A stretch of DNA of 64,000 nucleotides, from contig NZ_NRTA01000004.1 in NCBI RefSeq assembly GCF_002286735.1, positions 62,001 through 126,000 on the forward strand. The letters are read 5' to 3'. Both the position numbers and the translations under genes were made by a program. The number at the start of each line of letters is the position of its first letter. Position 1 is the first letter of the stretch. Origin of the DNA: Leptolyngbya sp. BC1307 (GTDB taxonomy: Bacteria > Cyanobacteriota > Cyanobacteriia > Phormidesmidales > Phormidesmidaceae). Below the pieces are notes generated by a model. The model saw only the letters and a program-made list of their open reading frames with translations. It was not told the DNA's origin and ran no database searches. This document shows, in pieces, positions 35,852-45,503 of this stretch.

Positions 35852-36331
35852 CTACCTAGTAAAACTGAAGCGCCCGTTAACCTTCTCTCCGTTGATATCA
35901 GAAAGAATAGCTACTTTGTATTCTCCTGCCGCATCGCTGGGCAAAAGCGCAGCGTAATGTTCGCCTTCAGCATCGTAGTCCATATCTAACGACTGTTGAG
36001 TGCCATCCGGCAGATCGATCTGGGCACTCACCTGAGCATCTGGAATAGGTGAGTGGCTCTCGCCGTCTTGCAAATACAGATCTAGGTGGGTGCCTGTTGC
36101 CTCTGCCTCAGGCACTAGCTCCAGATGGTAAGCGCCTACTTCAACAACCTGACCACCGGCTTGGGACTCGCCTGCGGCTGAAGGTTCAGTCACTTCAGTC
36201 GCAGCGCTTTCAGTCGCATCAGGTGCGGTAGGTTCTACCTCAGCGGTGGTATTGCCATTACCCTCACAGCCTGTCAACACCAACAGACTCGCGCTGGCCA
36301 GTACTGCAACCATAGATCGATTCAGTTTCAT
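35852..36331 (-). CDS. Lipoprotein, YtkA/FixH-like beta-sandwich, linked to the metal pump
   Basis: 159 residues from the ATG at 36331 (AGAGAGAATTT upstream). The longer frame to 36457 runs into the upstream pump gene and is not used. MKLNRSMVAVLASASLLVLT then GC is a lipoprotein signal with lipobox LTGC. An Ala/Glu/Thr-rich linker precedes a C-terminal domain with HLELVPEAEATGTHLDLYL and EGEHYAALLPSDAAGEYKVA, typical of YtkA/FixH-like proteins. It probably sits in the periplasm as an accessory of the RND pump. It is the third gene of the cusB-cusA operon. Confidence 0.75.
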   Translation of the reverse strand: MKLNRSMVAVLASASLLVLTGCEGNGNTTAEVEPTAPDATESAATEVTEPSAAGESQAGGQVVEVGAYHLELVPEAEATGTHLDLYLQDGESHSPIPDAQVSAQIDLPDGTQQSLDMDYDAEGEHYAALLPSDAAGEYKVAILSDINGEKVNGRFSFTR

Positions 36332-36453
36332 AAATTCTCTCTTTTTCAGTGAAAACGTGTTCATTAGATGACGGGCAGAAATAAACTTTACAGCAGATTC
36401 AGAATAGCAGTACCTCCTCATTTTTATTCTCTTTAGGAACATCAAGCGCAACC

Positions 36454-39400
36454 TCAAATCGCTGAAGCCTCCTCAGGCAAAGCGTCCCATGGGACATCGG
36501 CTTGAACAGAGGGGGTTGGTTTGGCAACCAGATATCGGCCAAACAGCGCATAAAGTGCAGGTAACACCAGCAGGGTAAGCGCTGTGGATGTCACCAAGCC
36601 GCCTAGCACCACAACTGCTAGCGGTTGCAAGATTTCTTTTCCAGCCCCGCTGCCAATCACCAGCGGAACCATGCCTAGAGCCGAAGTCAGCGCCGTCATC
36701 AAGATGGCCACAAGTCGCTCCATTGAGCCTTCGACAATCACCTCCTGAAGCGGCATTCCCTTGGCCAGCTTGGTATTGTAGTTGTCTACCAACAGCAGGC
36801 CGTTGCGAGTGGCCACCCCAAACAGGGTGATGAAGCCGACCAGTGATGCCACCGACACAATGCCGCCGCCGAGTGCAATCGAAAAGATGCCGCCGACCAG
36901 GGCAAGCGGCAGGTTAATCATAATCATCAGCATACCAACCACTGATTTGACGGCGAAGTACATCAGCACTGAAATTAGAACAAGGGCTAATCCACCAAAG
37001 ACAAGGAGATTGTGACTGGCCCGCTGCTCTGATTCAAACTGTCCCCCGTATTGAATAAAGTATCCAGAGGGTAGCGGAATCGTATCTTTTACTTTAGCTT
37101 GAATGTCGTCTACAACCGATCCCAAATCTCGCCCCGCCACGTTCGCAGACACCACAATCAAGCGCGAAACATTCTCACGATTAATCGTGTTTGGGCCTGT
37201 TCCATAGTCAACTTGGGCTACCTGGGCTAGGGGAATCCTTTGGCCGGTTGGCGTATCAATCAGCAGGTTTTGAATCGTCTCTAAGTTGTTCCTTGCCCCG
37301 TCTTCTAGCCAAACTAGCAGATCAAATAGCTGCTGCTGCTCTAGCACCTGCGAGACTACACGACCATTGAGCGCGGTTTCAACAATCTCAGAGATTTGGC
37401 CGACGGTGAGGCCGTAGCGGGCGGCAGCCGCACGATCAAACTGAATTTGTACCTGGCGAATGGGAACTTGGGGCTCTAGCTGAAGATCGACGAGGCCATC
37501 AATCTCTCGAATAGCACTCTCTACTTCACTGCCAATGGAGCGGAGTTCGTCTAAATCAGGGCCGAAGATTTTGATGGCGATCGCACTCCTCACCCCAGAG
37601 AGCACCTCATCCATCCGGTGCGAAATAAACCCACCAATACTAGGTGCAATCCCTGGAATTCGCGCAAATTCCTCGCGAATTTTCTCAATCGACGCTTCCC
37701 GATCCGCCAACCCTATTGGACTCAGTTCTACGTCTAAGTGGCCCAAATTCACGCCGCCTGCATCGGCATCTCCGGGCGCACGTCCAGCGCGTAGCTGCAC
37801 TGTCTCAAATCGCGGATCGTCCTTTAAAGCCGACTGCATAGCCAGCCCAGACTGGTTAGTCGCTTCTAGGGAAACCCCTGGATAAAGCAGCATGGCATTC
37901 ACCAGCGAAGGCTCTTGAAACTCGGGCAAAAACACACGCCCCAGGCTAGAAAACATGATTAGAGCGGCCACTAATGAAGCACCGGCAATCATCAGTACAA
38001 CTTTGGCTCGCCGCATCACAACCCCGAGCAAAGGGCGGTACAGCCGTTGCACAGAAGCGCTTACCCAGGTCTCATCGCTAGGCAGCGGGCGATTGGCTAG
38101 CAGAATGGCACACAGGGCGGGCGACAGGGTCATCGCCACGGCGGTAGAGGCAAAAATAGACACCAAATAAGCGATGCCCATCGGGGCAAAAATTCGGCCT
38201 TCCACGCCAACCAGGCTAAAAATGGGCGCAAACACCACTGCAATAATCACCGTCGAAAAAAGGACGCTGACTCGCACCTCTACCGAGGTTCGGTACACCA
38301 CCTGAAACGGATGCTCCGGCGTGCCCGCTAGCTGATTTTTCCGCAGTCCCCGATAGGCATTTTCCATATCGACAATTGAGTCATCCACAACCGATCCAAT
38401 CGCCACCGCTAGACCGCCCAGGGTCATGGTGTTAATGCCCTGACCAAAGGCGTTCAAAATTATCATGCCAACCAAAAGTGACAGGGGAATCGCGCTGAGG
38501 GTAATGACGGCGGTGCGCCAGTTCATCAAAAACAACAGCAAAATGATCGAGACAATGATGATGCCATCTCGCAGGGAACCCAGCACATTTTCAATCGAAG
38601 CTTCAATGAAGTTCTCTTGTCGAAACGTTTCTGTCACCGTCACGTCTTCAGGCAAAACCCCTTTGACCTCGGCCATTGCCTGCTCGACAGCCCGCGTAAC
38701 GGTGGGTGTGTCGTTCAGCGGCTGCTTATTCACCACGATGATTACGGCGCGATCGCCATTAAAACTGCCATCGCCCCGCTTCAGCGCTGCCCCCACAGAC
38801 ACCTGAGCCACATCGCGCAGCAACACGGGCGGGCCATCGCGACCGGGCAGTACAGAAGCCCCTAACTCATCAATTGACGTGAGCCGTCCCACGCCGCGAA
38901 TAATCATTTCCTGATCGGGCGTGGTGAGGAAGCCGCCTGCCGCATTGACATTAGCCGCCGCCGCCGCTTCGGTCACGGCTTGCAGCGAAACGTCAAAGGC
39001 CACCAGCTTAGCCGGATCAACCAATACCTGATACTGCCGCACATCTCCCCCGTAGGCAATCACCTGAGACACCCCAGGCACCGCCAGCAGTCGATTGGTG
39101 ACATCGCGATCAACCAATCGCCGTACCTCCATCAAAGAGGTCGTTTGTGGCGTGAGGGCGTACATTAAAATCGTGCCAATCGGGGACGAAATCGGCGCGA
39201 TTTGAGGGGTGCCGATGCCCTCTGGCAGCTTGTCTTGCACTTGCTGTAGCCGCTCTGCTACGAGCTGTCTGGCCTGATACACATCAGTGCCCCAGCCAAA
39301 AATAACCTTCACCACCGATATACTCACCGCCGAAGACGACCGCACCGTTTCCACGCCGGGGGTGCCATTTACCGCACTCTCAATCGGCAGGGTAATTAAC

Positions 39401-39588
39401 GATTCGACTTCTTCGGGCGCTAAGCCGGGAGCCTCGGTCTGAATCTCAACCTGCGGCGGGGCAAAATCAGGAAACACATCTAGCGGCATTTGGGTGAGGT
39501 TGTAAATGCCCAGAACCGTCACCACCACCGCTCCTATCACCACTAGCCAGCGCTGGACAATCGACCATTTCAAAATTGAGTTGAGCAT
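36454..39588 (-). CDS. Heavy-metal efflux RND pump, inner-membrane subunit (CusA/CzcA family)
   Basis: 1044 residues, the usual size, with 12 predicted spans arranged 1+5 twice and two large periplasmic loops. The N-terminus MPLDVFPDFAPPQVEIQTEA and the membrane motif AIGSVVDDSIVDMENAYRGL are hallmarks of the HME-RND group. It exports a monovalent (Cu+, Ag+) or divalent (Zn2+, Co2+, Cd2+) cation in exchange for protons. The substrate is not certain; the adjacent DUF305 and YtkA-like proteins suggest copper. The adaptor gene lies immediately upstream. No outer-membrane TolC partner is adjacent, as is common in cyanobacteria. Confidence 0.93.
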   Translation of the reverse strand: MLNSILKWSIVQRWLVVIGAVVVTVLGIYNLTQMPLDVFPDFAPPQVEIQTEAPGLAPEEVESLITLPIESAVNGTPGVETVRSSSAVSISVVKVIFGWGTDVYQARQLVAERLQQVQDKLPEGIGTPQIAPISSPIGTILMYALTPQTTSLMEVRRLVDRDVTNRLLAVPGVSQVIAYGGDVRQYQVLVDPAKLVAFDVSLQAVTEAAAAANVNAAGGFLTTPDQEMIIRGVGRLTSIDELGASVLPGRDGPPVLLRDVAQVSVGAALKRGDGSFNGDRAVIIVVNKQPLNDTPTVTRAVEQAMAEVKGVLPEDVTVTETFRQENFIEASIENVLGSLRDGIIIVSIILLLFLMNWRTAVITLSAIPLSLLVGMIILNAFGQGINTMTLGGLAVAIGSVVDDSIVDMENAYRGLRKNQLAGTPEHPFQVVYRTSVEVRVSVLFSTVIIAVVFAPIFSLVGVEGRIFAPMGIAYLVSIFASTAVAMTLSPALCAILLANRPLPSDETWVSASVQRLYRPLLGVVMRRAKVVLMIAGASLVAALIMFSSLGRVFLPEFQEPSLVNAMLLYPGVSLEATNQSGLAMQSALKDDPRFETVQLRAGRAPGDADAGGVNLGHLDVELSPIGLADREASIEKIREEFARIPGIAPSIGGFISHRMDEVLSGVRSAIAIKIFGPDLDELRSIGSEVESAIREIDGLVDLQLEPQVPIRQVQIQFDRAAAARYGLTVGQISEIVETALNGRVVSQVLEQQQLFDLLVWLEDGARNNLETIQNLLIDTPTGQRIPLAQVAQVDYGTGPNTINRENVSRLIVVSANVAGRDLGSVVDDIQAKVKDTIPLPSGYFIQYGGQFESEQRASHNLLVFGGLALVLISVLMYFAVKSVVGMLMIMINLPLALVGGIFSIALGGGIVSVASLVGFITLFGVATRNGLLLVDNYNTKLAKGMPLQEVIVEGSMERLVAILMTALTSALGMVPLVIGSGAGKEILQPLAVVVLGGLVTSTALTLLVLPALYALFGRYLVAKPTPSVQADVPWDALPEEASAI

Positions 39589-39671
39589 AGTTTAGCGATC
39601 GCCTGCTGACAGCGATAGGCGGCTGTAAAGGGAATGGAATAGGTTCTAGAATCGGCCTGGATTTAGGTCGC

Positions 39672-41267
39672 TCAGATCTGATCGAACGGTTGTGGTTGTG
39701 GTTGCTCGTTAATGACCGTTTGAGGAGATCTAATATCTGACCCGGCGGTGAGTAAAGGAGCAGATGTTTTTTGCGACCGGCGGCCTATCCAAAAAGCACC
39801 GGCTGCGATCGCCCCACCCACAGGCAGCATTACCCACCACGGCAAACCGGAACTATCAGCAATATCTACTTCATCCACTGCTGCTTCGGCTTCGCCCCCG
39901 CCGCGCAGCGACTGAGCGTAGAGCTGAGCTACTCGCTGGGTGACAATGCGATCGCCTTCAAAGACACCGCTCTTCACTTCCACCCAGTCTCCTGCCGTCT
40001 TTCCCAGAGTCACCTCTACGGGCTGATAACTACCGCCATTTTGCACATACACTACCTGCTGACCTTTAATTTCGGTCAGGGCCGATTGCGGCACCGCCAA
40101 GACAGGGGCTGAGCTACTCTGGTTCACGACTTCAATTTCGGCAAACATCCCTGGCTTTAGCGCCCCGTCAGAATTCTCAATTTCAGCCTTTACGGGAATC
40201 ACCCGAGTGTCACCTTCTACGACAGCCCCTACTAACGTGACTTCTCCTGAAAAAGTCCGATCTGGAAAGCCCGCTACCTTCACCCTTACGGGCTGACCGA
40301 TGGCAATCTGCTGCAAATCTTTCTCGTAGACGTTGGCCGTCGCTAGCACCGTGCGATCGTCAATAATTGTCATCAGCGCCGCACCAGCATCCTCAGACGA
40401 CTGCCCCAATGACACTTCTCTATCGGCGATGCGTCCCGAAATCGGCGCGGTAATGGTGATAGTGCCGTCTTCGTTAGCGTTTGCCCCAAGCTGCTGAAGG
40501 CGGGTGTCGTAGGTTGCTGTGCTCAGCTCAGCGCGAGATTGAGCGACCTGCAGAGCAGTTTGGGCGCGATCTCTCTCAGCATCTGCATCTAGCACATCTA
40601 ATCGGCTCTGCGCCTCTGTCAAAGCTTTTCTCGCCTCTGCTAAATGCGCTTCTGACTCCAAAAGGTCTCGTCTGGCGAGTGCCCCTTTTGCGGTCAGTTC
40701 GCGATCGCGGTCGTACTGTTCTTGCGCTACTCTCAGTTCTGTTTGTGCTTGCGCTATTGAAGTTTGAGCAATCTGCTGCTGTCGGGTATAGGTCTGCTGG
40801 GCAAGCTGTAAATTCGTCTGCGCTACTTGCACAGTGCCCGTCGCCTCGGCACGGCGATCCAATGCACTCACCCGTAGCTCTGCTAGTTCGCCGCTGGTGA
40901 TAACAGCTAGCGCCTCTCCCTGCTGTACGCTGTCTCCCGGCTGCGCAAATAGCTGCACGACTGTGCCACCCGCAGGATTAGTCACCTCTACTCTGCGGCT
41001 AGGCGCAGTCTCAATCTGCCCGGTCACTTGAGTGCCAAAGGCCAAATGCCTAAGGGTGACTGGCTCTACCTTCAGCCCAATTCGCTCTGCAGTTTCGGCA
41101 TCCACTTGAATACTGTCTGCTGAGGTGGCCTCTGCGCCCCCTTGAAATTCATCGCCATGACCCACATGAGCCAGCACAGCAGCAGGCGTAGTCAGCAGCA
41201 GCACACTCAAGAGCGTTCCAGAAAGTCTATAAAAAGAGCCACATCGACGATTAGGGTGGGTGGACAT
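39672..41267 (-). CDS. RND efflux periplasmic adaptor subunit (CusB/CzcB-type)
   Basis: 531 residues from the ATG at 41267 (TAGGATTGCTT upstream); the frame to 41330 adds an unlikely N-terminus. It has a signal-like N-terminus ending near residue 34, then HVGHGDEF, a possible metal site. A barrel-sandwich lipoyl domain is split by a long Gln/Ala-rich alpha-hairpin (about 130-245), followed by beta-barrel (PVRVKVAGFPDRTFSGEVTL) and membrane-proximal domains. A C-terminal transmembrane helix (LPWWVMLPVGGAIAAGAFWI) is an addition seen in cyanobacterial members. It bridges the pump to the cell envelope. Confidence 0.92.
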   Translation of the reverse strand: MSTHPNRRCGSFYRLSGTLLSVLLLTTPAAVLAHVGHGDEFQGGAEATSADSIQVDAETAERIGLKVEPVTLRHLAFGTQVTGQIETAPSRRVEVTNPAGGTVVQLFAQPGDSVQQGEALAVITSGELAELRVSALDRRAEATGTVQVAQTNLQLAQQTYTRQQQIAQTSIAQAQTELRVAQEQYDRDRELTAKGALARRDLLESEAHLAEARKALTEAQSRLDVLDADAERDRAQTALQVAQSRAELSTATYDTRLQQLGANANEDGTITITAPISGRIADREVSLGQSSEDAGAALMTIIDDRTVLATANVYEKDLQQIAIGQPVRVKVAGFPDRTFSGEVTLVGAVVEGDTRVIPVKAEIENSDGALKPGMFAEIEVVNQSSSAPVLAVPQSALTEIKGQQVVYVQNGGSYQPVEVTLGKTAGDWVEVKSGVFEGDRIVTQRVAQLYAQSLRGGGEAEAAVDEVDIADSSGLPWWVMLPVGGAIAAGAFWIGRRSQKTSAPLLTAGSDIRSPQTVINEQPQPQPFDQI

Positions 41268-41395
41268 AAGCAATCCTATCCTGCTGAGTAAAACGCAAAC
41301 TTTTATCCATCCGCTCATGTTTTCATGCAAATGTGAAATCAGGATGAAATCGAACTGGCTGTAGCGATCACAACTGTATTTTCTTTGTGTGCAAA

Positions 41396-41443
41396 CTACG
41401 AAGTGCTTCTGGATTGACTGAAGAATCCAAAAGCACTTCGTAG
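41396..41443. terminator. Long hairpin between the adaptor and EF-hand genes
   Basis: CTACGAAGTGCTT (41396-41408) pairs perfectly with AAGCACTTCGTAG (41431-41443), and inside it GGATT (41411-41415) pairs with AATCC (41424-41428). It lies in the leftward transcript between the EF-hand peptide gene and the adaptor. No T tract follows, so it may be a processing or attenuation hairpin. Confidence 0.6.
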
Positions 41444-41498
41444 TGGGTTCATTGAAATCTAGCGGATAAACCAGAAGCGAACCTAATCGCTCAAGCGT

Positions 41499-41669
41499 TT
41501 AATTTGTGCTGTAGTCCAAATAGTGAAGGCGTACCTCTTGTATGCTGACGACACCATCACCATTCCGGTCGGTCGCTGAGCTATGGCTTGAACCCTGTGC
41601 CATAGCGACTGGCGCGATCGCTGCCGCAGACATCAGCAAAAACAGGTTGGCAATCCAAAAACGTTTCAT
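41499..41669 (-). CDS. Small exported EF-hand protein
   Basis: 56 residues from the ATG at 41669, with AAGGA upstream; a longer frame to 41726 is less likely. A signal peptide (MKRFWIANLFLLMSAAAIAP, cleavage near AMA-Q) is followed by one canonical EF-hand loop, DRNGDGVVSIQE (residues 34-45), with Asp, Asn, Asp and the terminal Glu in the correct positions. A single EF-hand in a secreted peptide probably binds Ca2+ or another divalent ion, or dimerises. It is the first gene upstream of the metal-efflux operon. Confidence 0.75.
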   Translation of the reverse strand: MKRFWIANLFLLMSAAAIAPVAMAQGSSHSSATDRNGDGVVSIQEVRLHYLDYSTN

Positions 41670-42156
41670 AATCAAAATCCTTAGCAAGTGTGGGTTGCTT
41701 TCATGCAACTGTCTTCTACGATACAAAGTGAATATGAAACCAAAGTGAAATCAGAGCCAGCAATTCCGAATTCCAGACTACGGACATCTAAAACCCTTGA
41801 TTTCTCGTTCGCCTCAGGTCACAGTCAAATGCGTTTAGCAGATCTGAACAGCTGAGACCCAGTAAATTCGTTCCTCACTGAGGTGGTATGCATGTCTGCA
41901 AGTTGGAATTTGGAATTGCTGCAGAAATAGAGAATTATTTGATCGCCCTCTAAACAATCTCTCGGCAGTCAAACAGGTTTTACAAGCATTAGACCTCTTG
42001 CACAATAGATTTCATGGTGGGTTGATAGGCTTTGGTTCACTGTTGCCAACATAGGCCGATGAACGACAAAACCACCCAAACTCTCAGCGATCGCCACTCT
42101 CCACATCAAGCATCACTTACCAAGATTTTTGATCGCCGGCAGCAGCAGCGTAATCG

Positions 42157-43086
42157 CTAATTACTCAGCAAACTATCTGGCCCCTCGTGGTGAAATGCGG
42201 GAGATGCGCCGTAGGGAACCAGGTCATATAAAAGTTCACTTTGCAAATACACAACAGCAATCACCTGACCATCGCGCTTGAGCACGCCCCAAGTGCTAGG
42301 CAGCGTATTGTTAATCATCTGACCGGCTAACGGATCTGTGAGAGCCGGTAGTTCACCCGCAAAAAGCTGTTCAATCGTTTGGGTTTCTTGTTCGCTGGGA
42401 AAAGTGGTGTAGAGTTCTGGCGAGAGCTGCAGCTTGCCATCATTACTAGAGCGGATGCTGCTGCTGTTGATTCGCGCATATTTGAAAGGTGGTTGAGCGG
42501 CTGGCACGAGCAGCGTGGCATTGGGTGAATGCGGAAAAGAAGCTTTGATGGCGCTGAGAAGTTTTGAGAGATTTCCTAGCTGACCTTTCTCGGCGAGCGT
42601 ATTCGTATCAATCGCTTCTAACAGCGGGGGAGTGAATAGGTTTAAAACCGCTTGCATAGAAGTATTGAGATCGGTTTGGGCCTGGGAAAATTCGGAGCGG
42701 GCTGCTTCGGCAGCAGCTTGAGCGCGAAAGTGGTTAGTGATTTGCAAGCCGCCAATGATCAGGGCGATCGCCACCAACCCCGCCACCAAGCTTTGCCGCA
42801 TCCGCCTTTTAGCCCGCCGCGATACCGCGTAGTCTGGCAACCCGGCCCGGCTAGCGTTCGCCTCAGCCGTCAAAGCTAAAGATAGCAGCACATTCATCAC
42901 GACCAGTACGAAGGTAACAATGCCGCCTGCGATCAGTAATGCCCGCACAAGCAGGCTCCAGGCATCGGGTAAAATATCCCACAGCAAGACTTCATCTATC
43001 ACCCATAGCACAATGCCAGAGCAGGAAAAACTCAGTAGGACGATAGCCAAGTTAGTAAAGAACCGTAACAAAAAGCGGTGATTCAT
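42157..43086 (-). CDS. Membrane protein with periplasmic C-terminal domain, unknown
   Basis: 309 residues. Three hydrophobic segments: about 8-33, 41-73 (two close helices) and 99-115. They are followed by a coiled-coil-like Ala/Gln segment (120-150) and a globular domain of about 150 residues with SPELYTTFPSEQETQTIEQL and WGVLKRDGQVIAVVYLQSEL. This layout resembles sensory or chaperone-like membrane proteins, but I recognise no family. The 41670-42156 gap upstream of the metal locus shows no gene. Confidence 0.6.
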   Translation of the reverse strand: MNHRFLLRFFTNLAIVLLSFSCSGIVLWVIDEVLLWDILPDAWSLLVRALLIAGGIVTFVLVVMNVLLSLALTAEANASRAGLPDYAVSRRAKRRMRQSLVAGLVAIALIIGGLQITNHFRAQAAAEAARSEFSQAQTDLNTSMQAVLNLFTPPLLEAIDTNTLAEKGQLGNLSKLLSAIKASFPHSPNATLLVPAAQPPFKYARINSSSIRSSNDGKLQLSPELYTTFPSEQETQTIEQLFAGELPALTDPLAGQMINNTLPSTWGVLKRDGQVIAVVYLQSELLYDLVPYGASPAFHHEGPDSLLSN

Positions 43087-43208
43087 CAGGAATGCCTAGC
43101 AGTTACAGAGACTACAAATAAACAAAAGACTATTCCGGAAGCGTCACAACGCTTTCAGACTTGATGCCATTACGTCCTAAACCCTGTTAAAAACTAATAA
43201 AACCGCAT

Positions 43209-43411
43209 ATTTCTCCAAACTTTCTGATCGAAGAGCAAAAATATACTGAGCTTGTCGCTGAGCAGGTGCAGCTCAACTTAGAGAAGCTTTACGGCGATCG
43301 CGACTACGCCCTGCGAGACACCCACACCAAAACACACGCCTGCGTAAAAGGCACGCTCGACATTTTTGATTTTGATCAGCAGGCCATTAGGCAAACGCTT
43401 AATAGGTTGCA
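43209..43411 (+). pseudogene. N-terminal fragment of a catalase-family-like protein
   Basis: The frame reads FLIEEQKYTELVAEQVQLNL, EKLYGDRDYALRDTHTKTHA, CVKGTLDIFDFDQQAIRQTL and then loses protein-like character. The RDYALRxTHTKTHACVKG block resembles the N-terminus of cyanobacterial catalase-family (heme peroxidase-like) proteins. No good start codon precedes it; the GTG at 43266 is within the block. The rest of the gene is missing. The frame technically runs to 43580 but overlaps the next gene's start. It is a relic; the family assignment is moderate. Confidence 0.45.
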
Positions 43412-43542
43412 TCTCATGACCATCGCTTTAATAATCATAAAGCAAGCAGAACAAGGCAAGCAGAATAATCATCTACAGACAGATAGCTCTATATGTTCCA
43501 GATCCGTTGCAGTGTATGTTCGAATCCTACAGATAAAAAGCT

Positions 43543-45411
43543 ATGAATCAACCTACAGGGCGCTACTTACTCTCTATTGAGGCAATTCCAGCAACCGTAG
43601 AATCGCCTTCGCACAGCGCTGAGGCAGCTTTGCCAAGCTTCCCCGCCTATCTCGTTGGCAGTACGGCCCCTAACAATGTGGAAGATGGCGTTCAAAAAGT
43701 GCCCGATCCCGAAATTGCCATTACTGAAATTGCTAAGTTTTTGAGCAAGCAAGCGCAGCCTGAAATCCTGATCGCTATTCACGGCTATAACACAGGGCTA
43801 GGTGAGTTTGCGACGGCTCAAGATGGCTATAAGCACGGTAGCGGGGTTAAAGGCTGGTATCAAAATATCAGAAATCACATTGCGAAAACCCGTACTAACT
43901 GCCCACCGGGGCTGATGCTGATCGGCTATCGATGGCCGTCTGAAGAGGTTAAGGGCGTCGATAACGATACCTTAGGGCATAAGCTTCAGTATGCTCGCAA
44001 ATCGCTTCCCCTTACGTTGAAGGTGATTTCGAGGATAGCGATCGCTATTTTCATCGTCCTGCTCATTCTTTCATTAGTCACTGATTTACCAGGGACACTG
44101 CTGTTTAGCATTGTGGGCGTGAGTCTTTTAGTGCTGGCGACCGTTGCGATTTCAATTGTTTTCACATTCTTTGCCCTCAGAATTGTTGGATACTTTCGAG
44201 ATGCTTACAGGGCTAATCATTTTGGCGTTCCAGACTTAGTTGAGCTGATCAGGCAGCTGGATAAAGCCGTATTAGAAGAGACTCCCGGCGATGACTGGAC
44301 TCATCGCCGCCGCATCAAGCTATCGTTTATCGGCCATAGTATGGGCGGATTTGTGGTGACAAACACCGTGAGAATTCTCTCAGATGTGTTTGATACCCGG
44401 TCGATTGGTCACACCAGCATCAATGCTAGCAAGGCAAAAACCCCCGCCCCTGATATTGGGAATGTTTTCTCACTAGGGCGACTGGTTTTAGTCTCGCCCG
44501 ATATTCCTGCAGAGACAATTATCTCGGGCCGCGCTAATTTTCTCAGCTCGTCGCTGCGGCGGTTTGAAGAAACCTATCTATTTAGCAACGAAGGCGATAT
44601 GGCGCTGAAGCTGGCCTCGACGATCGCTAACTATTCTAGTTTTCCAGCTCGCACCCGAGAAGGAGGATATCGCTTGGGCAACGTAGTGCTGCGATCGCCC
44701 CATGAATTTGCCAAAGCCAACCGACGGCCCCAGTACGGCATTCTCAACCTGGAGTCGCTACAGCCCCCACGGTCTCAGACAGATCGCCCAGCGCAGATGC
44801 CATCGTTTCTACAGTATCTCTACATTCTCGATCAAACCTCTTTGCGAGAGCGCCAGGCGGACCTGATAGAACCAGAGCGCAAGCCGATTGCAGAACTATT
44901 CACCGTTTTCGACTGCACCGACTATCAGGAGATCGTCATCGATCAGCAGACAGGGTCGCCCAAAAAAATCGGCCTGCTAAGTCATGCGCTGGGTAAGCGA
45001 TCGCTCACTTTTGTCGATTGCTTTCTACTCACTATCGACTATTTCAGAGGCAAAATTGACACCCACGGCGGATATTTTTTCCCCGGTGATTTGCCCAGTG
45101 CTGTCGGCAAAAATGAACGCCTGGCCCGGCCCGATGCTCGCCTTACAAAGCATTTGATCTATGGTTTGGCTAGCTCAGGCTTTACCGCCTGCCTAGAATC
45201 GCTCAGCACTTACGACACTTCTGAAGCGGCAAGCCCGATGGTCGGCGAAGCAGCTTCAGGTTGCGAAATCCCTCCAGAGCAGCGCGTGATATACCTGAAT
45301 AAGCTCTCTGAGCTGTGTCAGCAGCATGGCATTCAGGTGCTACTGGCAGCAGAGCGATACAACCGGGATGTTTTGGGGCTGACCATAGAGGGCGATCGCG
45401 ATGGCTACTAA
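43543..45411 (+). CDS. Membrane-anchored alpha/beta hydrolase
   Basis: 622 residues. The hydrolase core begins EILIAIHGYNTGLGEF (about 73-88) and contains the nucleophile elbow KLSFIGHSMGGFVV (about 259-272, G-H-S-M-G). Two hydrophobic helices (about 160-215, LTLKVISRIAIAIFIVLLIL and FSIVGVSLLVLATVAISIVF) split the core, anchoring it to the membrane. Later acidic and His candidates are present, but the catalytic Asp/His cannot be fixed by eye. A long C-terminal part (about 400-622) of unknown fold follows. It is convergent with the TPR protein gene. It may be a lipase or esterase acting on membrane lipids. Confidence 0.75.
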   Translation: MNQPTGRYLLSIEAIPATVESPSHSAEAALPSFPAYLVGSTAPNNVEDGVQKVPDPEIAITEIAKFLSKQAQPEILIAIHGYNTGLGEFATAQDGYKHGSGVKGWYQNIRNHIAKTRTNCPPGLMLIGYRWPSEEVKGVDNDTLGHKLQYARKSLPLTLKVISRIAIAIFIVLLILSLVTDLPGTLLFSIVGVSLLVLATVAISIVFTFFALRIVGYFRDAYRANHFGVPDLVELIRQLDKAVLEETPGDDWTHRRRIKLSFIGHSMGGFVVTNTVRILSDVFDTRSIGHTSINASKAKTPAPDIGNVFSLGRLVLVSPDIPAETIISGRANFLSSSLRRFEETYLFSNEGDMALKLASTIANYSSFPARTREGGYRLGNVVLRSPHEFAKANRRPQYGILNLESLQPPRSQTDRPAQMPSFLQYLYILDQTSLRERQADLIEPERKPIAELFTVFDCTDYQEIVIDQQTGSPKKIGLLSHALGKRSLTFVDCFLLTIDYFRGKIDTHGGYFFPGDLPSAVGKNERLARPDARLTKHLIYGLASSGFTACLESLSTYDTSEAASPMVGEAASGCEIPPEQRVIYLNKLSELCQQHGIQVLLAAERYNRDVLGLTIEGDRDGY

Positions 45412-45503
45412 AGCACTCTCGTGACATCTGCCCGACGCTGATATGGCTAGCGGCGGCGATATTACGACAGAGCAATGGCCTAAGGCTCACAGAAAGCCAT
45501 ACT

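Noticed and set aside
43515..43532. tRNA-like T-loop TGTTCGAATCCTAC
   Set aside because: The T-stem has a mismatch and no acceptor, D or anticodon arms fit, so it is not a tRNA gene; at most a 3' fragment.
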